64,000 nucleotides of DNA from Vallitaleaceae bacterium 9-2 (GTDB lineage: Bacteria; Bacillota; Clostridia; Lachnospirales; Vallitaleaceae): the NCBI GenBank assembly GCA_038396585.1, contig CP121691.1, positions 1,860,001-1,924,000 of the forward strand, in the 5' to 3' direction. Shown piece by piece: positions 27,065 through 35,849 of the stretch; within the stretch, counting starts at the first letter, position 1; every line of letters starts with the position of its first letter. Made by a program: the position numbers and the translations under genes. The notes below the pieces were generated by a model. That model did not search any database, was not told the DNA's origin, and saw nothing but the letters and a program-made list of their open reading frames with translations.

Positions 27065-28159
27065 ATGCAAATCATTCATAAAAAAATACATGAAACTGAG
27101 TATAAATCTATTTTAGAGATCCCATCTTTTTTTGATAATAGCTGTTATATTGATATAGAAACCACTGGGTTTGATCGAAAACGACATATGATTTACTTGG
27201 TCGGATTGATCTATAAGCTTGATGGAATATTTTATTTGGAGCAATACCTTTGTGATAAATCATCCGATGAATACGAACTTTTATATCGATTGAACGAAAA
27301 ACTAAGCCAATATGACTACTTGGTTCACTTTAACGGGCAAAGTTTTGACCTACCTTTTATCCACGCACGACTTAAACTATATAATATTCCAACTCAAATG
27401 GATGCATGTACATCAATTGATTATTACCACGCTTTAAAGCCCTATAAGCATTTGCTAAAAACAGATAACCTAAAGCTTAAAACCCTTGAACGCCTTTTGG
27501 GATTTCAGCGGTCGGACCCTTTTGATGGCGGACAATTGATTGAATTATTTAATAGTTATGTCCAAGGGGACGTTCAGCTACGCCCGGCATTATTGTTACA
27601 TAATGAACAAGACATGATTGGACTATATCTTTTAAATGCTTTTTATCCATTGTATGTATTGACATATACAAAGGAACTCCCCACGAAATGTGCAACATTA
27701 AACACAGATAAAATCATCCTTACAAAATCGTTGCCTGATAGTCACGGATACTATTTGTTTGAGCATTTTTCCCCTTATGGCAAGGTAAATGTAAATATGG
27801 ATAGGATCGAATGTTCTCTTATGTTATATGAAGGTGTTTTAAAATATTTTTATTCGGATTATACCCAATATTATTATTTGCCTGTAGAAGATTATGCCAT
27901 TCACAAATCAGTTGCTAATTATGTCAATCAGCAATACAAAAAGAAAGCTACCAAAGCTACTGCCTACGTAAAGAAAAAAGACATCTACGTACGATGTCCT
28001 TTGAGCGAAAAAGAAATTATTCAATTACAAACAACGGAAAATCCTATAACTGTTTTTCATATGGATTATGATGAAACACACACCTATATTCAAATCGATA
28101 CGTTTAAAAAAATATATCCTCATGTGTTTACTCCGTTGTTAAAAGCTTTACTTTCTTAA
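27065..28159 (+). CDS. yprB: YprB-like RNase H-fold exonuclease
   Basis: This is the only plus-strand protein gene. The 364-residue protein has a DEDD-type exonuclease domain: CYIDIETTGFD near residue 32 and VHFNGQSFDLPFI near residue 95, which carry the first acidic motifs, then a further helical domain. It matches Bacillus YprB, usually paired with the helicase YprA, which is not seen here. I start at ATG 27065, after GAAAGGAT and the promoter at 26999-27027; the longer frame runs antisense through pheA. Its stop overlaps the cheR stop by three bases, convergently. Confidence 0.88.
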   Translation: MQIIHKKIHETEYKSILEIPSFFDNSCYIDIETTGFDRKRHMIYLVGLIYKLDGIFYLEQYLCDKSSDEYELLYRLNEKLSQYDYLVHFNGQSFDLPFIHARLKLYNIPTQMDACTSIDYYHALKPYKHLLKTDNLKLKTLERLLGFQRSDPFDGGQLIELFNSYVQGDVQLRPALLLHNEQDMIGLYLLNAFYPLYVLTYTKELPTKCATLNTDKIILTKSLPDSHGYYLFEHFSPYGKVNVNMDRIECSLMLYEGVLKYFYSDYTQYYYLPVEDYAIHKSVANYVNQQYKKKATKATAYVKKKDIYVRCPLSEKEIIQLQTTENPITVFHMDYDETHTYIQIDTFKKIYPHVFTPLLKALLS

Positions 28160-28947
28160 CGGTTGACTTCACCATCTTTTTTATAAAAAAATGTGTAGTC
28201 CGAAGAAAAATTATATCGATGGGATTGAATGATTTGTTCTGTACTACCGACAAATAATATCCCGTCTTTTTTTAACGACTGATTAAAGCGTGTATAAATC
28301 TTGTCTTTTGCCTCTTCCGTAAAATAAATCAAGACATTTCGACAAACAATCAAATCACACTGCTTTGGATAAGAATCTTTTAATAAGTCATGTTGTCTAA
28401 ACTCAATGCAACGCTTTAAATTATCGTTTATTTTATAGGACCGACCGACTTGGGTAAAATACTCTTTTTTAAATTCTTCAGGTACGCCGGCAATGGATTT
28501 TTCGTTATACAATCCGACTTTAGCTTTGGAAAGAATTTGTTGATCAATGTCGGTTGCAATAATCTTAATATTGCTTAACGGCATAAATTTACTCAAAACC
28601 ATCGCTAGAGAATATGGCTCATCACCTGTTGAACATGCAGCAGACCATATTGTGATTTTTTTTCCGAAGCGTTCAAACAAATAAGGCAAAATTTGTTTTT
28701 CCAATACATCCCATTGCGTTTTATTTCGAAAAAACTCTGAAACATTGATGGTCATATAGGTAATAAATTCTTCATAAACTTCTTTATTTGATTTTAACGC
28801 AGCTACATAGTCGTCATATCCCTTAAACCCATTTTTTCGGATTAGGGAGTCGAGTCGACGCTTCATTTGCCTTTCTTTGTATGCATTTAAATCAATCGTT
28901 GAAAGCTTAAAAACCGCTTCTTTAAATTGTTCATAGTCTTTTATCAT
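28156..28947 (-). CDS. cheR: Chemotaxis protein methyltransferase CheR
   Basis: CheR methylates glutamates on chemoreceptors, using SAM, during adaptation. The 263-residue protein has the helical N-terminal domain and a methyltransferase domain with WSAACSTGDEPYSLA, IATDIDQQIL and VCRNVLIYF, plus the late FVGSTEQI. No CheB, receptor or kinase gene is nearby, so it is detached from its system. AGGAGCG precedes the ATG. Convergent overlap with yprB leaves no room for a terminator. Confidence 0.96.
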   Translation of the reverse strand: MIKDYEQFKEAVFKLSTIDLNAYKERQMKRRLDSLIRKNGFKGYDDYVAALKSNKEVYEEFITYMTINVSEFFRNKTQWDVLEKQILPYLFERFGKKITIWSAACSTGDEPYSLAMVLSKFMPLSNIKIIATDIDQQILSKAKVGLYNEKSIAGVPEEFKKEYFTQVGRSYKINDNLKRCIEFRQHDLLKDSYPKQCDLIVCRNVLIYFTEEAKDKIYTRFNQSLKKDGILFVGSTEQIIQSHRYNFSSDYTFFYKKDGEVNR

Positions 28948-28965
28948 TATTCCGCTCCTAATTCT

Positions 28966-28999
28966 AAAAAATATGCCACTATCTTAAGATAATGACATA
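28966..28999 (-). terminator. Intrinsic terminator after rpsA
   Basis: On the minus strand, TATGTCATTATCTT pairs with AAGATAGTGGCATA (two G-U pairs), followed by TTTTTT. It separates the ispH-rpsA transcript from cheR. Confidence 0.85.
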
Positions 29000-29024
29000 C
29001 TTAATATATATTTAATTCTATAAA

Positions 29025-30146
29025 TTACTCTTCTGTATCTACTGCTTCTTCAGCTTCTACGACTTCTTCAGCACCATCTTCATCAACTTTTTCAAGTTCT
29101 TTAACAGACAAGCTGATTTTCTTTTCGTCTAAGTTTAAATCTGTTACTTTTGCAGTAACTTGCTCACCTACAGATAATACGTCTGAAGGTTTTTCAACAT
29201 GCTTAACAGAGATTTGAGATACATGTAATAATGCATCAACACCTGTTTCAAGTTCAATAAATGCACCGAAATCTGTCATACGAGCCACACGACCAGTAAC
29301 AACATTGCCTACAGCATATTTTTCTTCAGCATCATTCCAAGGATTTTCATCTTTGAATTTCATTGAAAGAGAAATTTTCTTTTTGTCTTTATTGATATCT
29401 AAGATACGTACTTTAACTTCGTCACCAACTTTAACAACATCTTTAGGTGAACGAATACGTCCCCATGATAATTCAGAAATGTGAACAAGACCATCAACGC
29501 CGCCTACATTAACAAAAGCGCCATAATCTGTAATGTTTTTAACAACACCGTCCATAACATCGCCTACTTGAATGGTTTCAAATATTTCATCCATTTTTAA
29601 GTTCTTTTCTTTTTCAATTAAGATACGTCGATTACCGATAATACGATTTTTCTTCAAGTTAAACTCAGTAATAACAAAAGATAGTTCTTCATTCTTAAAT
29701 TGTTCAAGGTCTGATACATATTCATCGGACACAAGAGACGCAGGAATAAATACACGTACTTCTTTAATGATGACAACTAAGCCACCTTTAAGTACAAGAT
29801 TCACCTTCGCTGTAACAACTTCTTTTGAATTAAATAGTTCTTCTACATAATTCAATCCTTCTTCTGCTTTAAGACGCTTGTACGTTAATAATACTTGTCC
29901 TTCTCCGTCATTAACTCTTAAAACTTTAGAGCGAATTTTTTGACCTACTTCAACTTCTTTTCGCAGATCGACTGTTGGAAAATTAGAAAATTCACTTTTA
30001 GGAATGATACCATCGGATTTATAACCGATGTTAACATAAATCTCATCAGCATTGACACCAATTATAGTACCCTCTACTATCTCTCCTCTATGAATTTGGA
30101 TTATTGAATCTTCCAACATTTGTTCAAAATTTTGCATTTCTGACAT
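29025..30146 (-). CDS. rpsA: Ribosomal protein S1-like, four S1 domains
   Basis: This 373-residue protein carries four S1 RNA-binding repeats (about residues 15-85, 100-170, 190-258 and 275-345), for example GDVMDGVVKNITDYGAFVNVGGVDGLVHISELSW split over repeat three. The C-terminus is acidic. It probably helps mRNA binding to the 30S subunit, although S1 is not essential in all Firmicutes. AGGAGG lies nine bases before the ATG. The first 23 bases overlap the end of ispH in another frame; in several Clostridia the two are one fused protein. Confidence 0.95.
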   Translation of the reverse strand: MSEMQNFEQMLEDSIIQIHRGEIVEGTIIGVNADEIYVNIGYKSDGIIPKSEFSNFPTVDLRKEVEVGQKIRSKVLRVNDGEGQVLLTYKRLKAEEGLNYVEELFNSKEVVTAKVNLVLKGGLVVIIKEVRVFIPASLVSDEYVSDLEQFKNEELSFVITEFNLKKNRIIGNRRILIEKEKNLKMDEIFETIQVGDVMDGVVKNITDYGAFVNVGGVDGLVHISELSWGRIRSPKDVVKVGDEVKVRILDINKDKKKISLSMKFKDENPWNDAEEKYAVGNVVTGRVARMTDFGAFIELETGVDALLHVSQISVKHVEKPSDVLSVGEQVTAKVTDLNLDEKKISLSVKELEKVDEDGAEEVVEAEEAVDTEE

Positions 30147-30987
30147 TTGAAATGACCTCCTCGATTATGTTCTTCGGAGTTGAAGCTCCCGCTGTAATAC
30201 CTATAATATCATTATCTTTGAAAACATTCAACTCTAATTCTTCTATAGTTTCAACGTAATATGTATCCTTACATTGACTCTTACAAATTTCATACAACTT
30301 TTGTGTATTTGAACTATTTTTGCCACCAATTACAATCATTTTTGTGACTTTTTCCGAAAGTTCTAAGGCTTCTCTTTGCCGCATAACAGTGGCTTGGCAA
30401 ACAGTCTCGTTAATAATAACACGAATAGATTTTTTTTGCAATTTTTTTAATATAAGTTTATATTTTTCTACGTTAAACGTTGTCTGTGCGACAACTGTAT
30501 ATGTCTTGTTCTTATCCCATTGTATTTGGTCAATCTCATCCACGTCTTTGATGATAATAACCTCTCCTTTTGCCCATCCTGCAATGCCGATGACCTCTGG
30601 GTGATTTTCATCACCAATGATGAGGATTGCATCCCCTGAAAGGCTGGCTTTTTCAACAATTCGATGGATTTTTTTTACGTATGGGCAGGTACTGTCAACA
30701 ATGGTGAATCCCCGTTCTTGGATTTTCTTTATCGTTTCTTCCGATACACCGTGACTTCGGATTAATAGCTCTCCTGGCGGATACGTATCCAACTCGTCAA
30801 GAGTATGGATTATGGTAACGCCTTGATTATTAAAATGTTCTACAACCTGAGGGTTATGAATAACCGGGCCGTATGAATATATATGTGTATTTTGCGATGT
30901 ATGCTCATCAAGCATTTTTTCAAGATGTTGAACGGCTCGATTGACACCAAAGCAAAACCCTGCTGTTTTGGCAACAATAATTTCCAT
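30124..30987 (-). CDS. ispH: 4-hydroxy-3-methylbut-2-enyl diphosphate reductase
   Basis: IspH makes IPP and DMAPP in the last step of the MEP isoprenoid pathway, using an iron-sulfur cluster. The three cluster cysteines are in GFCFGVNRAV (residue 12), DSTCPYVKKIH (near 95) and NETVCQATVMRQ (near 190). The segment GGKNSSNTQKLYEIC and the C-terminal ITAGASTP are also diagnostic. Length is 287 residues. It lies four bases after the AroH-Cmk gene and overlaps rpsA. Confidence 0.97.
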   Translation of the reverse strand: MEIIVAKTAGFCFGVNRAVQHLEKMLDEHTSQNTHIYSYGPVIHNPQVVEHFNNQGVTIIHTLDELDTYPPGELLIRSHGVSEETIKKIQERGFTIVDSTCPYVKKIHRIVEKASLSGDAILIIGDENHPEVIGIAGWAKGEVIIIKDVDEIDQIQWDKNKTYTVVAQTTFNVEKYKLILKKLQKKSIRVIINETVCQATVMRQREALELSEKVTKMIVIGGKNSSNTQKLYEICKSQCKDTYYVETIEELELNVFKDNDIIGITAGASTPKNIIEEVISNVRNAKF

Positions 30988-30990
30988 AGT

Positions 30991-32025
30991 TTACATTCCT
31001 AACTTTTTTGCTTGTTCATATATGGTATTAACAACTTCATTGATTCCCATATTCGACGTGTCAATAACAACCGCGTCCTGTGCTTGTTTAAGCGGTGCAT
31101 ACTCTCGATGCATATCCCTATAATCACGGGCTTCAATTTCTTGTTGGATTTGTTCTAAGTTGGGACTTTCGCCCTTCTCTTCAAGTTCTTTATATCGACG
31201 TAATGCACGAACGTCTACACTTGCCGTTAAAAAAATCTTAAGCGGCGCATCGGGCAGTACATGTGTACCTATATCACGTCCATCCATAACAACAGATTTT
31301 CGCTTTGCTAATTTTTGTTGTTCTTTGACTAAAAACAGTCTAACATATTTGTTCGTAGAAATAATAGAGGCAATATGTCCTATTTCTTGAGTACGAATTT
31401 TTGATGTTACATTTTCGTCTTGTAAAAAAATCTGTTGCATCCCATTTTCATACCCAATATTTACGTTGATTTTTTCGATATGCGTATCAATGAATTGATT
31501 GCGCTTTTCTTCATCATGTATATCTTCGCCCATATGTGTATATATATAGTATCCTATCGCTCGGTACATAGCTCCTGTATCTACATAAATGTAGGACATT
31601 TTTTTTGCAAGGGCCTTGGCAATAGTGCTTTTACCTGCGCCAGCCGGACCATCAATGGCGATATTTAAAGGTGTTGCAATATCCGGTCTTAGTTTAACCG
31701 CTTCCCCCAAATAGATATGTCGTACGCTGTTTTGCTCTATTTCACTGTTTACATGAAAAAGAACACGAATACATTGGCTTAAACTTCCTTCAACATACAT
31801 TTCTTGACAACAAATCAATGAAGCTTCTGTCAACCCTAATTCTCTTGCAGCTACAGCAGGATATACTTGAGTCAAATCCTTTGTTGCTGTAAAAATAATT
31901 GAAACGATTTGGGAAGGGTCCAACTGATTTTGTTCTATAATTTGTTGCAGTAATTGTTTTGTACTTTCAAGAATTGCTTCTTTTGTATTTTCTTTTACTG
32001 TATTGGCACCACGAATGCTAATCAT
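30991..32025 (-). CDS. cmk: Fusion of AroH-type chorismate mutase and cytidylate kinase
   Basis: A single uninterrupted 344-residue frame joins two enzymes. Residues 1-115 match monofunctional AroH chorismate mutase: Arg5, Arg61, Glu75, Arg87, Tyr105 and Arg113 correspond to the known active-site positions, with RHIYLGEAVKLRPD at the end. Residues 119-344 are (d)CMP kinase: AIDGPAGAGKST Walker A at 123-134, DTGAMYRA, VMDGRDIGT and a C-terminal DTSNM. Both halves look intact. Chorismate to prephenate would feed PheA, while Cmk makes CDP/dCDP; no metabolic link is obvious. AAAGGAAG precedes the ATG. The gene sits before ispH, where cmk alone is usual. Confidence 0.94.
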   Translation of the reverse strand: MISIRGANTVKENTKEAILESTKQLLQQIIEQNQLDPSQIVSIIFTATKDLTQVYPAVAARELGLTEASLICCQEMYVEGSLSQCIRVLFHVNSEIEQNSVRHIYLGEAVKLRPDIATPLNIAIDGPAGAGKSTIAKALAKKMSYIYVDTGAMYRAIGYYIYTHMGEDIHDEEKRNQFIDTHIEKINVNIGYENGMQQIFLQDENVTSKIRTQEIGHIASIISTNKYVRLFLVKEQQKLAKRKSVVMDGRDIGTHVLPDAPLKIFLTASVDVRALRRYKELEEKGESPNLEQIQQEIEARDYRDMHREYAPLKQAQDAVVIDTSNMGINEVVNTIYEQAKKLGM

Positions 32026-32042
32026 TTTTTTGTTCTTCCTTT

Positions 32043-33275
32043 CTAGTCGAGTGTACTCATGCCTGCTAAGGCACCTGTAGAAAATGCGATTTGCAGATTA
32101 AATCCTCCCGTTAACGCATCCAAATCTAAAACTTCACCTACAAAATATAAACCTTTGATATGCATTGACTCCATGGTATGAGGATTAATATCTTGAACAT
32201 CAACTCCGCCTCGGGTAATGATGGCTTCATTAAACTTTCGAAACGCTTTAACATGTAACGTAAAGTTCTTCATCTGTTGACCAAGCATCATACGTTCTTC
32301 ACGGGTAATTTGATCAATCGATTTCATAGGGTCAATCTGGCAACGTTTTAAAAGGACAGGAATCATTTTTTGTGGTAACAAGCCTTTTAAAACGTTTTGA
32401 ATAGCTTTTTTTTGATGTTCATTAAAATCACGTAATATACGCTTGTCTAATTTTTCGTTATCCAGTCCAGGTTTTAAGTCAATAACGACTTCAACTGTTT
32501 TAAGCGCTATATTGCGTGCTATATAACTACTTGCAGATAAAACAAGTGGGCCGCTAACGCCAAAGTGGGTAAACAGCATTTCTCCAATTTCACTATAATA
32601 TTCTCTTTGGCTATCTTTTGCTGTTAAACGCACATTTTTAAGCGATAACCCTTGCAATTCATAGATATCTTCTTCAACAGTCTCTATCGGAACAAGCCCT
32701 TGTAACAAAGGAACAATCTTATGTCCTAATGTTTTGGCAAAGGTATGTCCATCACCTGTTGATCCGGTCATACTGTAGGATACTCCGCCTGTAGCTATGA
32801 TAACATGTTGAGCATTCAGTGTCTCTTTTGTGGACAATTTTACCCCTTCAATCTGGTTATGTGACGTCATAAGTTCTTGAACCGTGCTATGAAGCATCAC
32901 TTTGACACCTCTTTTTCGCATCGCATTTTCTAATGCTTTTATAACATCAGACGATTTATCACTTGCCGGAAAAACGCGCTGTCCACGTTCAACTTTTAAA
33001 GCTAATCCCTCTTCTTCCAAAAAAGACATGACCATAGCACTGTCAAAAGAGTAAAAGGCACTATATAAAAACTTTGCATTACATGTTTGTTGCTTTAAGT
33101 GATATTCTACATCACTTGCGTTTGTTACATTACAACGTCCTTTTCCTGTGATATATAATTTTTTTCCGAGTTTTTCATTTTTTTCGATGAGCAAAACCGA
33201 TTTTCCGGCATCACACGCCTTGATTGCCGCCATCATGCCAGCCGGTCCACCACCAACTACGATTGTATGATACAT
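32043..33275 (-). CDS. HI0933/BaiN-family flavoprotein
   Basis: This 410-residue protein is an FAD-dependent oxidoreductase of the HI0933 (YhiN/YtfP-like) family. The FAD motif GGGPAGMMAA opens the protein, GKGRCNVTN follows near residue 45, and GGVDVQDINPHTMES and the C-terminal GGFNLQIAFSTGALAG are family signatures. The substrate is not established for most members; BaiN in bile acid metabolism is one annotated case and should not be assumed. The start at 33275 has GGAG six bases upstream; a TTG at 33287 is rejected. It is transcribed with the AroH-Cmk gene. Confidence 0.9.
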   Translation of the reverse strand: MYHTIVVGGGPAGMMAAIKACDAGKSVLLIEKNEKLGKKLYITGKGRCNVTNASDVEYHLKQQTCNAKFLYSAFYSFDSAMVMSFLEEEGLALKVERGQRVFPASDKSSDVIKALENAMRKRGVKVMLHSTVQELMTSHNQIEGVKLSTKETLNAQHVIIATGGVSYSMTGSTGDGHTFAKTLGHKIVPLLQGLVPIETVEEDIYELQGLSLKNVRLTAKDSQREYYSEIGEMLFTHFGVSGPLVLSASSYIARNIALKTVEVVIDLKPGLDNEKLDKRILRDFNEHQKKAIQNVLKGLLPQKMIPVLLKRCQIDPMKSIDQITREERMMLGQQMKNFTLHVKAFRKFNEAIITRGGVDVQDINPHTMESMHIKGLYFVGEVLDLDALTGGFNLQIAFSTGALAGMSTLD

Positions 33276-33291
33276 GTTTTTCTCCAAACTT

Positions 33292-34194
33292 TTATTGTTC
33301 TCGTCTTAGACTATAATTTATATTAATGTCATCATCATTTTCATACACTTGATATTCGTTCCATATATTTTCTAATCGTTCCAAACTTTCCACAATTGTA
33401 TCTTTTTTACGCATAGATAAGGCTACAATGATAGCATTAATGACGCTTAACGGCGCAACTAAAGAATCCACAAACGAGACCATTTCACTTCGTGCCACTA
33501 AACTAACATCTGAAAATTGAACCATAGGAGAAATAGGACTATCAGTAATAGTAATAACACTACTTTTTCTTGATTGTGCATATTCCATGGCTTTTAGCGT
33601 TCGCTTGGAGTATCTTGGAAAGCTAATGCCAATCATAACGTCCTCATCGGATATACGATGAATCTGTTCAAACATTTCACTGACACTATTGGTATGGATC
33701 AACTTTACATTATCAAACATAAGATTAAAATAGAAGCCTAAGAAGCCAGCTAATGACGCACTGCTTCGAACGCCAACGATATATATAGTCTTGGCATCCA
33801 TTATATAGTCGATTGCTTTATTAAATTGATCATTATCTATTTCTTCTAAAGTAACCTTTATCTTTTCCATATCTGCATGCAAGACATGTTTTAATATTTG
33901 ATCTTGATCTATGCGATCTGAGGTTACATTGACACGCTGAATTGAAGTTAGTTTGTTTTTAACCAGCTCTTCCAATGCCCGCTGTAATTTTGGATATCCG
34001 TCATACCCCAATTCATTTGCAAAGCGTACCACTGTAGACTCACTGACACCAACAATAGTACCTAATTTTGCAGCAGTTAAAAAAACCGCTTTTTCATAAT
34101 GGTTCGATATATAATCTGCAAGCAGCTTTTGACCTTTACTTAATTGGTTGTAATGGGAATTTATCCGTTTAATTAAATCATTTTGTCGTGACAT
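33292..34194 (-). CDS. RpiR/MurR-family transcriptional regulator
   Basis: The 300-residue protein has an N-terminal RpiR-type helix-turn-helix (residues 1-75, including KLGTIVGVSESTVVRFANELGY) and a C-terminal SIS sugar-isomerase-like domain (TIYIVGVRSSASLAGFL). Such regulators respond to phosphosugars or related ligands. No sugar genes are adjacent; the nearest unit upstream is the Na+ decarboxylase operon, which ends at a terminator before this gene. AGGAGG precedes the ATG at 34194. It has its own promoter at 34277-34305. Confidence 0.92.
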   Translation of the reverse strand: MSRQNDLIKRINSHYNQLSKGQKLLADYISNHYEKAVFLTAAKLGTIVGVSESTVVRFANELGYDGYPKLQRALEELVKNKLTSIQRVNVTSDRIDQDQILKHVLHADMEKIKVTLEEIDNDQFNKAIDYIMDAKTIYIVGVRSSASLAGFLGFYFNLMFDNVKLIHTNSVSEMFEQIHRISDEDVMIGISFPRYSKRTLKAMEYAQSRKSSVITITDSPISPMVQFSDVSLVARSEMVSFVDSLVAPLSVINAIIVALSMRKKDTIVESLERLENIWNEYQVYENDDDININYSLRREQ

Positions 34195-34276
34195 AATTTC
34201 CTCCTGCACAATGCACGTTTTCCTTCAATTATATGAAAAATGAATGAAAGACCTTTTCATCTTTCAATATTTTTCT

Positions 34277-34305
34277 ATTATAGCCTACAAATTATGAATT
34301 TACAA
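34277..34305 (-). promoter_or_regulatory. Promoter of the RpiR-family gene
   Basis: The minus strand shows TTGTAA (34300-34305), 17 bases, then TATAAT (34277-34282). It lies between the oadA terminator and the regulator, in a gap of about 210 bases that otherwise holds only AT-rich leader. Confidence 0.75.
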
Positions 34306-34348
34306 GGCTATATTTTCAAAAAAATGAATACTTTTTTTGGGTTTACGT

Positions 34349-34381
34349 CAAAAAATAGCACCTCAAATGTGAGATGCTATT
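34349..34381 (-). terminator. Intrinsic terminator of the oadA operon
   Basis: On the minus strand AATAGCATCTCA pairs with TGAGGTGCTATT (one G-U pair, loop of four), followed by TTTT. It lies about 20 bases past the oadA stop. Confidence 0.85.
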
Positions 34382-34403
34382 CGTAGATTATTGAATCCGC
34401 AAT

Positions 34404-35816
34404 TTATACCGGATACGCCTTATGTTGTATACCTGGTTGTTTAGGGTCAACTTTCGACTGTTGCGCTTCACGATACTCAAAATATTCTTTGGCAACTTGT
34501 GGGAAAAGCGCATAGGATAAAACATCTTCATCTTGTTGCGCCCATCGCATCGTTTCTTTTCGCAATGGCTCTAGTTCTGGCGCAAGCAAATCTGCCGGTC
34601 TACACGTTATGGTTTCTTCATCACCGATAATTTTATTTTTTATCTCTGTAGAAATCTCCATAGGTGTTCTTCCGTACTCCCCGCGAACTAACGCTTTGGA
34701 TTCTTTGGAAATCATCTTGTAACGTTCACCACCAAGGACATTAAGAACCGCTTGGGTTCCAACAATCTGACTCGAAGGCGTAACTAACGGCGGATAACCA
34801 AAATCTGAACGTACACGCGGTATTTCTTCCAAGACATCATAAAATTTATCGCTGGCCCCTTGCTCATTTAGCTGGCTAACAAGATTAGACAACATACCAC
34901 CTGGAACTTGGTATAACAACGTTTTTATGTTAACGCCAAGTATTTTAGAGCTTAACAAGCCACTTTCTAATGCGTTTTCACGAATCGGTCTAAAGTAATC
35001 TGCAATCTCTGCAAGAAGTGTTTCATCAAGCCCTGTGTCATAAGGTGTTCCCTTAAATGTTTCGACCATTACTTCCGTTGCTGGTTGTGCAGTTCCCATC
35101 GAAAAAGGACTCACTGCACAATCAATAATATCTGCTCCCGCTTCAACTGCTTTTAGGTAAGCCATACTCGCAACTCCTGAAGTATAGTGGGAATGTACTT
35201 GAAGTTCCAAATCCGTCACTTCTTTTATTTTTGTTACAAGCTTTGTTGCTTCATAGGGTACAAGTAATCCTGCCATATCTTTAATACAAATTGAATCTGC
35301 ACCCATATCTTCAATACGCTTTGCCAATTCAGCATAATAGTCGATTGTATGAAAGTCAGATAACGTGTATGCAATGGCCACTTGTGCATGTCCACCTTCA
35401 CGTTTGGTTGCATCAAGTGCTGTTTTAACATTTCGCATGTCATTAAGTGCATCAAAGATTCGAACAATATCAATACCATTTGCAATAGCTTTTTGGACAA
35501 AATACTCAACCACATCATCGGCATAATGACGATATCCTAATAAGTTTTGCCCCCGTAAAAGCATTTGCATTTTTGTGTTTTTAAAACCACCTCGTAGTAA
35601 TCGTAAGCGTTCCCATGGATCTTCTTTTAAAAAACGAAGACATGAATCAAAGGTCGCTCCGCCCCACATTTCAACGGAATGATATCCAACACGATCTAAT
35701 TTTTCAACAATAGGTAGCATATCTTCTGTACGCATACGTGTCGCAATTAGAGATTGATGGGCGTCGCGTAATATTGTATCTGTTATTTTAACAGGTTTTT
35801 TAATGAGTTCTGACAT
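34404..35816 (-). CDS. oadA: Oxaloacetate decarboxylase alpha-type carboxyltransferase (5S-like), no biotin domain
   Basis: This 470-residue protein is the pyruvate/oxaloacetate carboxyltransferase subunit. The TIM-barrel active site shows TILRDAHQS (metal Asp), the catalytic Lys in CIKDMAGLL, and VHSHYTSG with the metal-binding His pair. It stops after the PYC_OADA helical domain; the biotinyl domain is encoded separately at 37189-37557, as in transcarboxylase 5S or pyruvate carboxylase subunit B. GGAGG precedes the ATG. It is the last gene of the five-gene operon. Direction and partner substrate cannot be read from sequence. Confidence 0.94.
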   Translation of the reverse strand: MSELIKKPVKITDTILRDAHQSLIATRMRTEDMLPIVEKLDRVGYHSVEMWGGATFDSCLRFLKEDPWERLRLLRGGFKNTKMQMLLRGQNLLGYRHYADDVVEYFVQKAIANGIDIVRIFDALNDMRNVKTALDATKREGGHAQVAIAYTLSDFHTIDYYAELAKRIEDMGADSICIKDMAGLLVPYEATKLVTKIKEVTDLELQVHSHYTSGVASMAYLKAVEAGADIIDCAVSPFSMGTAQPATEVMVETFKGTPYDTGLDETLLAEIADYFRPIRENALESGLLSSKILGVNIKTLLYQVPGGMLSNLVSQLNEQGASDKFYDVLEEIPRVRSDFGYPPLVTPSSQIVGTQAVLNVLGGERYKMISKESKALVRGEYGRTPMEISTEIKNKIIGDEETITCRPADLLAPELEPLRKETMRWAQQDEDVLSYALFPQVAKEYFEYREAQQSKVDPKQPGIQHKAYPV

Positions 35817-35849
35817 ATTGACCTCCTTCTATAAGTCGTTTTTGTAACA

